A stretch of DNA of 64,000 bases. Source: Corallococcus terminator (GTDB lineage: Bacteria; Myxococcota; Myxococcia; Myxococcales; Myxococcaceae). The translations under genes were made by a program, and so were the position numbers. Location of the stretch: assembly GCF_003611635.1 (NCBI RefSeq), contig NZ_RAVZ01000003.1:40814-104813 (forward strand), given 5' to 3'. Under the pieces are notes generated by a model. The model was not told where the DNA came from and searched no databases. It saw only the letters and a program-made list of their open reading frames with translations. The stretch's first letter is position 1. The number at the start of each line of letters is the position of its first letter. This document shows positions 50,402 through 59,102 of the stretch, piece by piece.

Positions 50402-52638
50402 TGGCGACCAAGCATGAAGAGGTCGAGGCGAAGCAGGGCTTGAGCTACGGCGTCACCGACGGCGTCGCGGTCATCACGGTGGACCTGCCGGGCGCGGCCG
50501 TGAACACGCTGTCCCCGGAAGTGGGCACCGAGTTCACGCAGCTCCTGTTGCAGGCGGAGCGCGACCCGGAGGTGAAGGCCGTCGTGTTCATCTCCGGCAA
50601 GAAGGACAACTTCGTCGCCGGCGCGAACATCGACTTCCTCCAGACCATCAAGTCCCCGGATGACGTCGTGGCCATCAGCCGCGCCGCGCACGCGGAGTTC
50701 GAACGGCTGGAGGAGTTCTCCAAGCCCGTGGTCGCGGCCATCCACGGCGCGTGTCTGGGCGGCGGCCTGGAGTGGGCGCTCGCGTGCCACTACCGCATCG
50801 CCACCGACAGCCCCAAGACGAGCCTGGGCCTGCCAGAGACGCAGTTGGGCCTCATCCCCGGAGCGGGCGGCACGCAGCGGCTGCCCGCGCTCATTGGCGC
50901 GCAGGCGGCCCTGGACCTCATCCTCACGGGCAAGAACGTGAAGGCGTCCAAGGCGAAGAAGCTGGGCATCGTGGACGAAGTGGTCCCCGTGCCCATGCTC
51001 AAGCGCATCGCGTTGCAGCGCGCGGCGGAGCTGGCGGCGGGCACGCTCAAGGTGGAGCGCGCGCACCAGGGCTTCAAGGCGGTGGCGGCGAGCGGCAAGA
51101 AGAAGGGCCTCGCGGGCATCTTCCAGGGCCTCATCAGCAAGGACCTGTGGGCGGAGGCGGCGCTGGAGGACAACCCGCTCGGCCGCAAGGTGCTCTTCGA
51201 CCAGGCGAAGAAGGCGCTCCTGAAGAAGACGCGCGGCAAGTACCCGGCGCAGGAGAAGGCGCTCCAGGTGATTCGCGTGGGCCTGGAGTCCGGGCGCAAG
51301 GCGGGCCTGGAGGCCGAGGCGAAGGCGTTCGGTGAGCTGGTGTTCACGGACGTGTCGCGGCGGCTGGTGGAGATCTTCTTCGCCACCACGGCGCTGAAGA
51401 AGGAGAACGGCACCGCCAACGCCAACGTGAAGCCGCGCGAGGTGAAGAAGGTGGGCGTGCTGGGCGGCGGGCTGATGGGCGGCGGCATCGCCTACGTGGC
51501 GGGCGTGCTCCAGGGCGTGCCGGTGCGCGTGAAGGACAAGGACGACGCGGGCGCGGGCCGCGCGCTCAAGCAGGCGCAGTCGGTGCTGGACGAGCGCGTG
51601 AAGCGCCGCTCGCTCACCCACCGCGAGTCATCCGCGAAGATGTCGAACATCACGGCGGGCACCGACTACAGCGGCTTCAAGTCGGTGGACCTGGTCATCG
51701 AGGCGGTGTTCGAGGACCTGAAGCTCAAGCACAAGGTCATCGCGGAGGTGGAGGCCGTCACCGGTCCGGACACCATCTTCGCGTCCAACACCTCCAGCCT
51801 GCCCATCACGGAGCTGGCCAAGGGCAGCAAGCGGCCTTCGCAAGTCATCGGGATGCATTACTTCAGCCCGGTCCACAAGATGCCGCTCTTGGAGATCATC
51901 ACGCACCCGGGCACCGCGGAGTGGGTGACGGCGACGTGCGTGGACGTGGGCCGCAAGCAGGGCAAGACGGTCATCGTCGTCAACGATGGGCCGGGCTTCT
52001 ACACGTCGCGCATCCTCGCACCGTACATGAACGAGGCGGCGCACCTGCTGGCGGAGGGCGCGGACATCGTCCAGTTGGACAAGGCGCTCGTGGACTTCGG
52101 CTTCCCGGTGGGCCCCATCACGCTCTTGGATGAGGTGGGCATCGACGTGGCCCAGAAGGTGGGCCCCATCATGGAGGCCGCGTTCGGCAAGCGGATGGCG
52201 GCGCCCAAGGCGCTGGACGGCGTCATCTCCGACGGTCGCCTGGGCCGCAAGACGCAGAAGGGCTTCTACCTGTACGAGGACGGGAAGAAGAAGGAGGTGG
52301 ACCCGGCTGTCTACCTGCTCCTGCCGCACGGCAAGGACCGCAAGTCGTTGGACGCCGCGGAGATGGCGGAGCGCTGCGCGCTGCAGATGGTGAACGAGGC
52401 CATCCGCTGCCTGGGCGAGGGCATCCTGCGCAGCCCCCGCGACGGTGACGTGGGCGCCATCTTCGGCCTGGGCTTCCCGCCGTTCCTGGGTGGCCCGCTG
52501 CGTTACGCGGACAGCCTGGGTCCCGCCCACCTGCTGCGCAAGCTGGAGCACTACCAGGACAAGTACGGCGAGCGCTTCACGCCCGCGCCGTTGCTGGTGG
52601 AGAAGGTGCGGACCGGCAAGGGCTTCTACGACGCGTGA
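50401..52638 (+). CDS. fadJ: FadJ-type multifunctional beta-oxidation enzyme
   Basis: A 745-residue alpha subunit of the trifunctional complex. The crotonase domain has Glu in GGGLEWALACH and LGLPETQLGLIPGAGG. The dehydrogenase domain begins VGVLGGGLMGGGIAYVAG, with the His motif GMHYFSPVHKMP and a C-terminal dehydrogenase repeat. It hydrates enoyl-CoA and oxidises 3-hydroxyacyl-CoA for FadI. The start ATG shares its A with the fadI stop. Compared with the FadB-type protein at 1.5-3.7 kb, it is clearly a paralogue of the same layout, perhaps serving a different chain length or growth condition. Confidence 0.94.
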   Translation: MATKHEEVEAKQGLSYGVTDGVAVITVDLPGAAVNTLSPEVGTEFTQLLLQAERDPEVKAVVFISGKKDNFVAGANIDFLQTIKSPDDVVAISRAAHAEFERLEEFSKPVVAAIHGACLGGGLEWALACHYRIATDSPKTSLGLPETQLGLIPGAGGTQRLPALIGAQAALDLILTGKNVKASKAKKLGIVDEVVPVPMLKRIALQRAAELAAGTLKVERAHQGFKAVAASGKKKGLAGIFQGLISKDLWAEAALEDNPLGRKVLFDQAKKALLKKTRGKYPAQEKALQVIRVGLESGRKAGLEAEAKAFGELVFTDVSRRLVEIFFATTALKKENGTANANVKPREVKKVGVLGGGLMGGGIAYVAGVLQGVPVRVKDKDDAGAGRALKQAQSVLDERVKRRSLTHRESSAKMSNITAGTDYSGFKSVDLVIEAVFEDLKLKHKVIAEVEAVTGPDTIFASNTSSLPITELAKGSKRPSQVIGMHYFSPVHKMPLLEIITHPGTAEWVTATCVDVGRKQGKTVIVVNDGPGFYTSRILAPYMNEAAHLLAEGADIVQLDKALVDFGFPVGPITLLDEVGIDVAQKVGPIMEAAFGKRMAAPKALDGVISDGRLGRKTQKGFYLYEDGKKKEVDPAVYLLLPHGKDRKSLDAAEMAERCALQMVNEAIRCLGEGILRSPRDGDVGAIFGLGFPPFLGGPLRYADSLGPAHLLRKLEHYQDKYGERFTPAPLLVEKVRTGKGFYDA

Positions 52639-52655
52639 GGTCGTGACGGACCGGG

Positions 52656-52687
52656 CAGGGGAGGGGGCCCCGCAAGGCCTCCCCCTG
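52656..52687 (+). terminator. Probable terminator after fadJ
   Basis: CAGGGGAGG pairs with CCTCCCCCTG (one bulged base) around a GC-rich loop, 18 bp after the fadJ stop. Confidence 0.5.
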
Positions 52688-52739
52688 GCCTGGAGTCTGG
52701 GCCCGGCTTGACGGCGGGTGCGGTTCTGGACCAAGGGGC

Positions 52740-53879
52740 ATGCCCTCCATGGTCCGCTCCGCTCCCCGCGCCGTCCTGTCCGCTGGCCTCGCCGCCCTGG
52801 TGGTGTGCACCGCGCTGGTGACGGTGTCCGCGCTCGCGTTCCCCCTGGGCTACAGCCCCGCGCGGCCCACGTGGCCCGGGGCTCCCACGCTGCTGGGCTG
52901 GGCGCACTTCGACGCTGGCTGGTACGCGCACATCGCGACGCAGGGCTACAGCTACACGCCCGGCCAGCAGAGCCCGGTGGCGTTCTTCCCGCTGTACCCG
53001 CTGGTGCTGCGTGGCCTGGGCCTGCTGCACGTGGACACGTTCCTCGCGGGGATGCTCGTCACGATGCTGTGCGGGCTGGGGGCGCTGTACGTCTTCACGC
53101 AATGGGCGCGCACGCGGGCGGACGAGGACGCGGCGAGAAACGCGGGCCTGCTCCTGGCGTTCTACCCGTTCGCGTTCTTTCTCTACGGGGCGATGTATTC
53201 GGACGCGCTGTTCCTGCTGCTCGTCATCGCGGCGTTCCTGCTGCTGGAGCGGGGGCAGTTGGGGTTCGCGGTGCTGCTGGCCGCCGTGGCCACCGCGGCG
53301 CGGCCGGTGGCGCCCGCGCTGGTCGTCGGACTGCTCGCGCGGCGGCTGGAGTGGAAGCACGAGCGCGGCCAGAAGTGGGGCCTCGTGGACCTGCTGCCGG
53401 TGTTCGCGGCGGCGGGCTTCGTGCTGTACGTGCTGTACCAGTGGAAGGCCTTCGGTGAGCCCTTCGCTTTCGTGAAGGTGCAGTCCGCGCCGGGGTGGGA
53501 TCAGCAGCCGGGCTGGCGCACGTGGGCGAAGCTGCGCTGGTTCCAGGGCTTCAGCCGGGACATGGCGCTGTCGGACGGCCTGCGGTTGGTGGGGCACGCC
53601 GTCTTCACCGTGGGGGCGCTCGCGCTGGTGTGGCCGTGCGCGAAGCGGCTGGGGTGGGGCTATGGCGTGTACACGCTGGCCATCGTGGGATTGCCCGCCA
53701 TGTCGAGCAAGGACTTCATGGGCATGGGGCGCTACCTGCTGGCCGCCTTCCCGTTGTTCCTCACGCTGGCGCTGCTCTTGCGCGAGCGTCCCAGGTTGAG
53801 GTGGGGGGTGCTCGCGACGAGCGTGGGGTTGATGCTGGCGCTGACGGTGGCGTTCGGTGCCGCGGAGTACGTGTCATGA
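52740..53879 (+). CDS. PIG-V-like mannosyltransferase family membrane protein
   Basis: A 379-residue polytopic protein with about eight hydrophobic segments. The N-terminal region WAHFDAGWYAHIATQGYSY, with an acidic residue after the first TM segment, followed by PVAFFPLYPLVLR, is the PIG-V/GPI mannosyltransferase-2 signature. A GT-C-type enzyme using a lipid-linked sugar is therefore likely; in bacteria the acceptor is a surface glycan or lipid. ATG 52740 follows AGGGG. The last four bases overlap the methyltransferase gene (ATGA). Confidence 0.75.
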   Translation: MPSMVRSAPRAVLSAGLAALVVCTALVTVSALAFPLGYSPARPTWPGAPTLLGWAHFDAGWYAHIATQGYSYTPGQQSPVAFFPLYPLVLRGLGLLHVDTFLAGMLVTMLCGLGALYVFTQWARTRADEDAARNAGLLLAFYPFAFFLYGAMYSDALFLLLVIAAFLLLERGQLGFAVLLAAVATAARPVAPALVVGLLARRLEWKHERGQKWGLVDLLPVFAAAGFVLYVLYQWKAFGEPFAFVKVQSAPGWDQQPGWRTWAKLRWFQGFSRDMALSDGLRLVGHAVFTVGALALVWPCAKRLGWGYGVYTLAIVGLPAMSSKDFMGMGRYLLAAFPLFLTLALLLRERPRLRWGVLATSVGLMLALTVAFGAAEYVS

Positions 53880-54535
53880 GCGGGCTCCTGGCGCAGGCGC
53901 TGGAGCGGTACGCGGGGCTGCCCCCAAGCGAGCGCTTCCATGTGCACGCGCGGGCGTCGTCCGCGCCGCTGATGGCGGTGGCTTCACGGCTGCCGGCGGG
54001 GACGGTGGCGGACATCGGCTGTGGGCACGGGTTGCTGTCCGCGCTGATGGCGCTCGCGGTGCCGGAGCGCCGGGTGCTGGGCGTGGACCTGGATGCGCGC
54101 AAGGTGCGCTGGGCGCAAGAGGCGCTGGCGGGACTGCCCAACGTGACGCTGTCCGTGGGGTCGGTGGAGAAGCTGGCGGCGGAGCATCCCGGGACGCTCG
54201 ACGCGGCGGTGGTGTGCGACGTGCTGTACCTGCTGCCGGAGGCGCAGTGGCTGGGGTTCCTCAAGGCCGTGCGCGGCCTGCTCAAGCCCGGGGGCCGCTT
54301 CCTGTTGAAGGAGGTGGAAGGGGACCGCTCCTGGAAGCACGCGAAGGCGCTCGCGCAGGAGTGGGTGATGGTGTCGCTCCTGGGGCGCACGAAGGCCAGC
54401 GGCGGCATGGTGCTGCGGCCGCGCGTGGACGGCGTGCGGATGCTGCGCGACGCGGGCTTCGAGGTGCGCGAGGTGGTGGGGCTGGGCGAGGGCTACACGA
54501 CGCCGCACCTGCTCTACGACGCGGAGGCGCGCTGA
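53876..54535 (+). CDS. SAM-dependent methyltransferase
   Basis: A 219-residue class I methyltransferase. Motif I is TVADIGCGHGLLSALM, followed by VLGVDLDARKVRWAQ (motif II) and DAAVVCDVLYLLPE (motif IV/V). The C-terminal part VLRPRVDGVRMLRDAGFEVR completes the fold. The substrate cannot be told. Its ATG overlaps the stop of the mannosyltransferase gene, so the two are co-translated and perhaps act on the same glycolipid. Confidence 0.88.
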   Translation: MSGLLAQALERYAGLPPSERFHVHARASSAPLMAVASRLPAGTVADIGCGHGLLSALMALAVPERRVLGVDLDARKVRWAQEALAGLPNVTLSVGSVEKLAAEHPGTLDAAVVCDVLYLLPEAQWLGFLKAVRGLLKPGGRFLLKEVEGDRSWKHAKALAQEWVMVSLLGRTKASGGMVLRPRVDGVRMLRDAGFEVREVVGLGEGYTTPHLLYDAEAR

Positions 54536-54543
54536 AGGGGCTT

Positions 54544-54704
54544 CAGCGCAATGTGACCGGGTTCGCGAGCACGAGGTCGCTCTCTCCCCGAGCTTTGACG
54601 TTGCCGGGGCTCGTGAGCCCCTCGCTGCTCAGCTCAATGCGCCGTAGTTCGCGAGCACGATGTCGCGCTCCACGAGCTTCGCCTTCACCCGGGGACTTGT
54701 GAGC
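54544..54704. repeat. Tandem duplication of the 3' end of the ChbG-type gene
   Basis: Bases 54544-54618 and 54630-54704 are diverged 75-bp copies with an 86-bp period; the first 14 bases of their cores are identical (gttcgcgagcacga). The second copy encodes the C-terminus of the deacetylase (LTSPRVKAKL ... VLANYGALS). The first, downstream copy encodes LTSPGNVKARGESDLVLANP and also ends in TGA, in a different frame. It is probably the relic of an older gene end. Confidence 0.6.
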
Positions 54705-55465
54705 GCCGCCAACTCCGCGCCCCAGCCATAGCGCCATGCCGGATCCTCCGGCACATGCGGCGCGCCTTCTCCCGGATGGCACCCCAGTTCGAAGTCCCCC
54801 GGCGGCAGTGCATCCAGCACCGCCAGCAGCGCGGCCTCATCCAGCCGGCCCGCCTCGAACACGCCCCCCGCGCTCACCCGGCGCACGCCCGTCCTTGCCC
54901 GGGGCGCCGTGCGCGCCAGCACGGCGAGCACCGTCGTCTTCAACGCCGGCCCGGGAGCGCGCAACCACGACGCACGCGGAAGCGCATCTGGCCACCTGAG
55001 GGGCAGTGCCTCCCGTGCGGCGATGCCCTCCACCACCGAACGCACCCCCGGCAAGAGGTGCAGGTGCTGGTGCCCATCCAGGTGGTCCACCCTGGCGCCC
55101 AGCTCCCGCGCGCGGAAGAGCTGCGCGGACAACTCCCGCTCCAACTCCTCGCGCCGAACCTGACCGGTGAGCCACGCCCGGGCGAAGTCCGCCCAGCTCG
55201 CCCGGAGCCGCCCGTCCGGCGCCACCGTCCGCACCGACTCCGCGGGCGCGGCGCACCGAAGCCGCGTGGACAGCGCCAGATGCACGCCCACCGCCAGCCC
55301 CTGCGCCTTCGCGAGCCCCACGGCCTCCACCGCCGAAGGCCCCGTGGCCAGGAGCGTGGCGCTGGTGACGATGCCGTCGCGGTGGGCCTTCAGGATGCCC
55401 GCGTCCAGCGACGGGTGCAGGCCCAGGTCATCCGCGTTGACGATGAGGCGCGTGCGCGGCGGCAT
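54629..55465 (-). CDS. ChbG/HpnK (YdjC-type) carbohydrate deacetylase family protein
   Basis: A 278-residue TIM-barrel-like deacetylase. Metal-binding motifs are present: NADDLGLHPSLDAGI, HLDGHQHLHLLPGV and ELGCHPGE. The family removes acetyl groups from N-acetylated sugars on oligosaccharides or lipid-linked glycans (ChbG, and HpnK in hopanoid clusters). It lies 9 bp after a GT2 glycosyltransferase gene, which suggests deacetylation of the glycan or glycolipid made by that enzyme. The 3' end of the gene is duplicated just downstream. Confidence 0.88.
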   Translation of the reverse strand: MPPRTRLIVNADDLGLHPSLDAGILKAHRDGIVTSATLLATGPSAVEAVGLAKAQGLAVGVHLALSTRLRCAAPAESVRTVAPDGRLRASWADFARAWLTGQVRREELERELSAQLFRARELGARVDHLDGHQHLHLLPGVRSVVEGIAAREALPLRWPDALPRASWLRAPGPALKTTVLAVLARTAPRARTGVRRVSAGGVFEAGRLDEAALLAVLDALPPGDFELGCHPGEGAPHVPEDPAWRYGWGAELAALTSPRVKAKLVERDIVLANYGALS

Positions 55466-55474
55466 GGCAGCGTC

Positions 55475-56272
55475 CTACCCGCGCCCCGTGGTGCCCGTCA
55501 CGGGCCGCAGCGGCTGCACCGACGGCGGCAGGCGCACCGGCTGCACCGGCGGCGTCGGCGTGCGCGTCTCCGGGTACAGGCTCACCAGCTCCTTCACCAT
55601 CTTCAGGATGACCGACGGCGAGGCCAGCGTGGAGATGCCGCGCGTGCGCGGGAAGTAGTCCACGCCCATCTGGAACACGCGGAAGCCCTTGCGGATGGCC
55701 TTCACCACCAGCTCCGCGTCGATGAACGAGCCCTGGCTCTTGAGCTCCATGGACTCCAGCACCCGGCGGTGCATCAGCTTGAAGCTGAAGTTCACGTCCT
55801 TGATCTGGATGTCGAACAACGCCCGGATGAGCAGGTTGTAGACGAACGAGTACACGATGCGCTTCGGACCCTCGCTCGTGCGGTCGAACCGGAAGGCGCA
55901 GATCATGTCCGCCTCCAGGTACTCCATCAGGTGCAGCGCCCGCTCCACCTCCCGCATGTCGAACGGCAGGTCGATGTCCGAGTACAGCACCAGGTCCTTC
56001 GTGCTCGCCGTCAGCCCCGTGCGCATCGCTCCGCCCAATTTCAGATTGACCGGGTGGGTGATGACCCTGAGCTGCGGCACCTTCGCCGCCAGCGCTTCGC
56101 AGACCTCCTGGGTCCGGTCCGTGGAGGCGTCGTTGACGACGATGATCTCGAAGTCGTCCGTGAGCTTCGGCAGCACTTCGAGTGCGCGGCTCACCGCGCG
56201 CTCCACGTAGTCCTCCTCGTTCCAGGCGGGGAAGAACAGGCTGATGCTCGGGTACTTGGCCACGGTCGTCAT
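55475..56272 (-). CDS. GT2 family (DPM1-like) glycosyltransferase
   Basis: A 265-residue cytosolic-facing GT-A glycosyltransferase. Motifs: ISLFFPAWNEEDYVERAV, IIVVNDASTDRTQEVC, a DxD-like YSDIDLPFD, and the acceptor region VNFSFKLMHRRVLESMEL. It resembles polyprenyl-phosphate sugar synthases but has no C-terminal TM helices. The start MTTVAKYPSISLF at 56272 removes a long upstream extension that overlaps the divergent region. With the ChbG-type gene it forms a two-gene glycan-modifying operon. Confidence 0.88.
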   Translation of the reverse strand: MTTVAKYPSISLFFPAWNEEDYVERAVSRALEVLPKLTDDFEIIVVNDASTDRTQEVCEALAAKVPQLRVITHPVNLKLGGAMRTGLTASTKDLVLYSDIDLPFDMREVERALHLMEYLEADMICAFRFDRTSEGPKRIVYSFVYNLLIRALFDIQIKDVNFSFKLMHRRVLESMELKSQGSFIDAELVVKAIRKGFRVFQMGVDYFPRTRGISTLASPSVILKMVKELVSLYPETRTPTPPVQPVRLPPSVQPLRPVTGTTGRG

Positions 56273-56399
56273 CTCGCGTCGTTCCGTCAGAAAGGAAACG
56301 GCGCTCGGTACCAGAGGGTGTGGTTCCGAGGCAAACCCCATGGCCTTCCCCGTGACAAACCCCTAGAGTACCGTCTAGTCATCATTTTACGGGGACACG

Positions 56400-57353
56400 G
56401 TGAAAACCAAGCCCTTCACGCTGCTGGTCGTCGATGATTCGCAGGCGCTGCCTCCCCAACTGGTCCGCACGCTCGGCCCCGAGGACTTCACTCTCCGGGT
56501 GGCGCGCTCCGGGCCGGAGGTCCTGGGTCTGACCCAGGAGGTAGACGGCGTCCTGCTCTGCCCCGGCGAAACGAACCCCAAGGAGGCCCAGGCGCTCCTG
56601 GAGGCACTCACCCCACCTGTCCCCACGACGTCCCGGCCTCCCGTCCTGGTCATCTCCCCACCGGAAGACAAGGCCCTGAGGCTCGCCGCGCTCCGCAGGG
56701 GGGCTGAGTTGATTTTGACCCCATGGGACGAGGAAGAACTGCGAATCCGGCTTTACCGGAGCCTCGAAACGCACCGAAAGTGGACAGAACTCCACTCCCA
56801 GGTCGAGGAACTGCGGCGGCTGGCCGTCACGGACGGCCTGACCCAGGTGCACAACCACCGCTACTTCCAGGAGCGGCTGCGTGAGGAGTTCCGCCGCGCG
56901 CAGCGCTACGACGAGAGCCTGTCGCTCATCCTGGTGGACCTGGACCACTTCAAGAACATCAACGACGCCCACGGCCACGGCGCCGGGGACCGGGTGCTGC
57001 GGGAGGTGGCCGCCTCGCTTCAGCACAGCGTGCGCGAAACCGACCTGGTGGCCCGCTACGGGGGCGAGGAGTTCGCCATCCTCCTTCCCTGTACCCACCT
57101 GCCGGGAGCCCTCACCGTCGCGGAGCGCGTGCGCAGGGGCGTTTCCGACCTGCATGCGGGCCCGGAGGGGGCCCTGCGCGTCACGGCGTCCCTGGGGGTC
57201 TCCAGCTTCCCCCACCGCTCCATCCTCACCCCGGAACAGCTCCTGCTGACCGCCGACGAAGCCCTCTACCGCGCCAAGCGCGAGGGCCGCGACCGCATCT
57301 GCCTGCACCCGCCCGCACCCCTGTTTTCAGCCCCACCCTCCCGGGTTGGCTGA
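56400..57353 (+). CDS. Diguanylate cyclase with degenerate receiver domain
   Basis: A 317-residue protein with a receiver-like N-terminus (1-120) and a GGDEF domain (about 140-300). The active site is GGEEF (221-225), with the product-inhibition I-site RETD (212-215) five residues before it, and LVDLDHFKNIND for metal and substrate. The receiver keeps the acidic pair (12-13) but the phosphoacceptor position near 54 is Cys and the conserved Lys of the KP motif is Thr107, so phosphorylation is unlikely. It would make c-di-GMP under another control. Start is GTG 56400. Confidence 0.88.
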   Translation: MKTKPFTLLVVDDSQALPPQLVRTLGPEDFTLRVARSGPEVLGLTQEVDGVLLCPGETNPKEAQALLEALTPPVPTTSRPPVLVISPPEDKALRLAALRRGAELILTPWDEEELRIRLYRSLETHRKWTELHSQVEELRRLAVTDGLTQVHNHRYFQERLREEFRRAQRYDESLSLILVDLDHFKNINDAHGHGAGDRVLREVAASLQHSVRETDLVARYGGEEFAILLPCTHLPGALTVAERVRRGVSDLHAGPEGALRVTASLGVSSFPHRSILTPEQLLLTADEALYRAKREGRDRICLHPPAPLFSAPPSRVG

Positions 57354-57383
57354 CCCGGGGGGGTCATGCACCCAGGGTCGGAC

Positions 57384-57414
57384 TTGACCCGTTTGGGTGT
57401 GGTGGGTCTATGAT
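57384..57414 (+). promoter_or_regulatory. Possible promoter of the REC-PAS-kinase gene
   Basis: TTGACC (57384-57389) and TATGAT (57409-57414) are spaced by 19 bp, somewhat long. A GGGTC/GACCC inverted pair overlaps the -35. It lies in the 147-bp gap before the kinase gene. Confidence 0.3.
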
Positions 57415-57500
57415 GACCTTGCCCCTTTTTGTCAGGTCCTGGAAAATGGGCGTGATTCCCGGGGCTTATCCAAATCTCGGGTTTGGCAAGGCCATTGCAA

Positions 57501-59102
57501 ATGTCGGAACCCGGAAACTTCATGGGAACCCTGGTGGCACAGGCACAAGCGCAGGATCCGGTCGCCCGAGGGCGGCTGCTGCTCGTGGACGACGAGGAGA
57601 ACATCCTCAAGTCCATCCGGCGGGTGCTGCGGCGGGGTGAGTGGGACATCGAGACGGCGACGGACGCGGAAGCGGGCCTGCGAACGCTGGAGCGGTTCCA
57701 CCCGGAGGTCGTCATCTCCGACTTCCGCATGCCGGGGATGAACGGGGTGGAGTTCCTCACCCAGGTGAAGCAGCAGGAGCCCCGGGCCCAGCGCATCATG
57801 CTGACGGGGCAGGCGGATCAGCAGGCCATCGAAGAGGCCATCAACCGCTCCGAAATCTTCCGCTTCATCTCCAAGCCCTGGAACGACAGCCACCTGGTGC
57901 TCACCGTCAAGAGCGCCTTCGAGCAGCACGCGCTCCAGACGGAGAACGACCGGCTCTACCGCGTCACGCAGGAGCAGAACGCGGAGTTGAAGCGCCTCAA
58001 CGCGGACCTGGAGGAGCGCGTCGCGGTGCGCACGCGCCTCTTGTCCACCGCGAAGCGCGAGTGGGAGCTCTCCTTCGACTGCATGGAGACGCCGCTCGCG
58101 GTGGTGCGCGCGCGGGACTTCGCGGTGCGCCGCGCGAACGTGGCCTACGCGCAGGTGGCCCGCCGCTCCATCGAGGAAGTGCCTTCCGACGTGCCGTGCC
58201 ACCAGTACCTCTTTGGCCGGGACACGCCGTGCACGGGCTGCCCGCTGCCCTCCGCGATGGAGAGCGGCAAGGGCGCGCGCGGGGAAGTGCAGCAGGGCGG
58301 GCGCAGCTATGTGGTGGCGGCCTATCCGTTCGCGGGCGACGACCGCGCGGTGTGCACCTACCGCGACGTCACCGAGGAGCAGGCGATGACGCGCCGGCTC
58401 ATCGAGACGGAGAAGATGGCGGCGGTGGGGCAGTTGGCGGGCGGCGTGGCGCATGAAATCAACAACCCGCTGGGCGGCATCCTGGCCTTCGCGCAGCTCA
58501 TGTCGCGCGACGCGGGGCGGAGTGCCAGCGACCTGGAGTCGCTGAAGCTGATTGAAGAGAGCGCGCTGCGCTGCAAGCGCATCGTGGAGAGCCTGCTGAA
58601 GTTCAGCCGGCACAGCCGCGTGGAGGACCGCCGCCTCTTCGACGTGTCCAAGTGCGTGGAGGACGCCGCGGTGCTCTTCCGCGCGCAGCTCAAGTCCATG
58701 CCCAGGGTGGAGCTGAAGCTGGGCCTGAAGGACGCGCTGCCCAAGGTGTACGGCGACGCGGGCCAGCTCGCGCAGGTGGTGCTCAACCTGCTGCAGAACG
58801 GCCTGTACGCGCTGCCCGAAGGCAAGGGGCGCCTGTCCCTGGAGACGGGCCGCGAGGGCGACCGGTGCTTCTTCGCGGTGGCGGACACCGGGACGGGCAT
58901 TGAAGAGCGCCACCTGCCGCGCATCTTCGAGCCGTCCTTCACCACCAAGCCTCCGGGCGAAGGGACGGGCCTGGGCCTGTCCATCGCCTACCGCATCGTC
59001 CAGGACCACGGGGGCACCTTCCAGGTGGACACCCACGTTGGCACTGGCTCCCGCTTCACCGTCTTCCTGCCCATTCCCCTGCAGCTCGAGAGGTTGCCGT
59101 GA
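57501..59102 (+). CDS. Receiver-PAS-histidine kinase (NtrB-like)
   Basis: A 533-residue sensor kinase. An N-terminal receiver (about 25-140) has Asp74 in [13 protein letters not shown] coiled linker (155-180) precedes a PAS-like domain (about 185-290) with a cysteine motif [16 protein letters not shown] (Cys233, 244, 247). The HisKA helix has His318 in [12 protein letters not shown], and the ATPase has [20 protein letters not shown] and [14 protein letters not shown]. The receiver in front of the kinase reverses the usual hybrid order. Its GTGA end overlaps the NtrC gene, its likely partner. The start at 57501 is chosen over a TTG 18 bp upstream. Confidence 0.88.
   Translation: MSEPGNFMGTLVAQAQAQDPVARGRLLLVDDEENILKSIRRVLRRGEWDIETATDAEAGLRTLERFHPEVVISDFRMPGMNGVEFLTQVKQQEPRAQRIMLTGQADQQAIEEAINRSEIFRFISKPWNDSHLVLTVKSAFEQHALQTENDRLYRVTQEQNAELKRLNADLEERVAVRTRLLSTAKREWELSFDCMETPLAVVRARDFAVRRANVAYAQVARRSIEEVPSDVPCHQYLFGRDTPCTGCPLPSAMESGKGARGEVQQGGRSYVVAAYPFAGDDRAVCTYRDVTEEQAMTRRLIETEKMAAVGQLAGGVAHEINNPLGGILAFAQLMSRDAGRSASDLESLKLIEESALRCKRIVESLLKFSRHSRVEDRRLFDVSKCVEDAAVLFRAQLKSMPRVELKLGLKDALPKVYGDAGQLAQVVLNLLQNGLYALPEGKGRLSLETGREGDRCFFAVADTGTGIEERHLPRIFEPSFTTKPPGEGTGLGLSIAYRIVQDHGGTFQVDTHVGTGSRFTVFLPIPLQLERLP

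Noticed and set aside
54543..54782. Short minus-strand frame inside and after the ChbG-type gene as a separate gene
   Set aside because: Its end is the diverged duplicate of the gene's own 3' end; the rest is a shadow of the gene.
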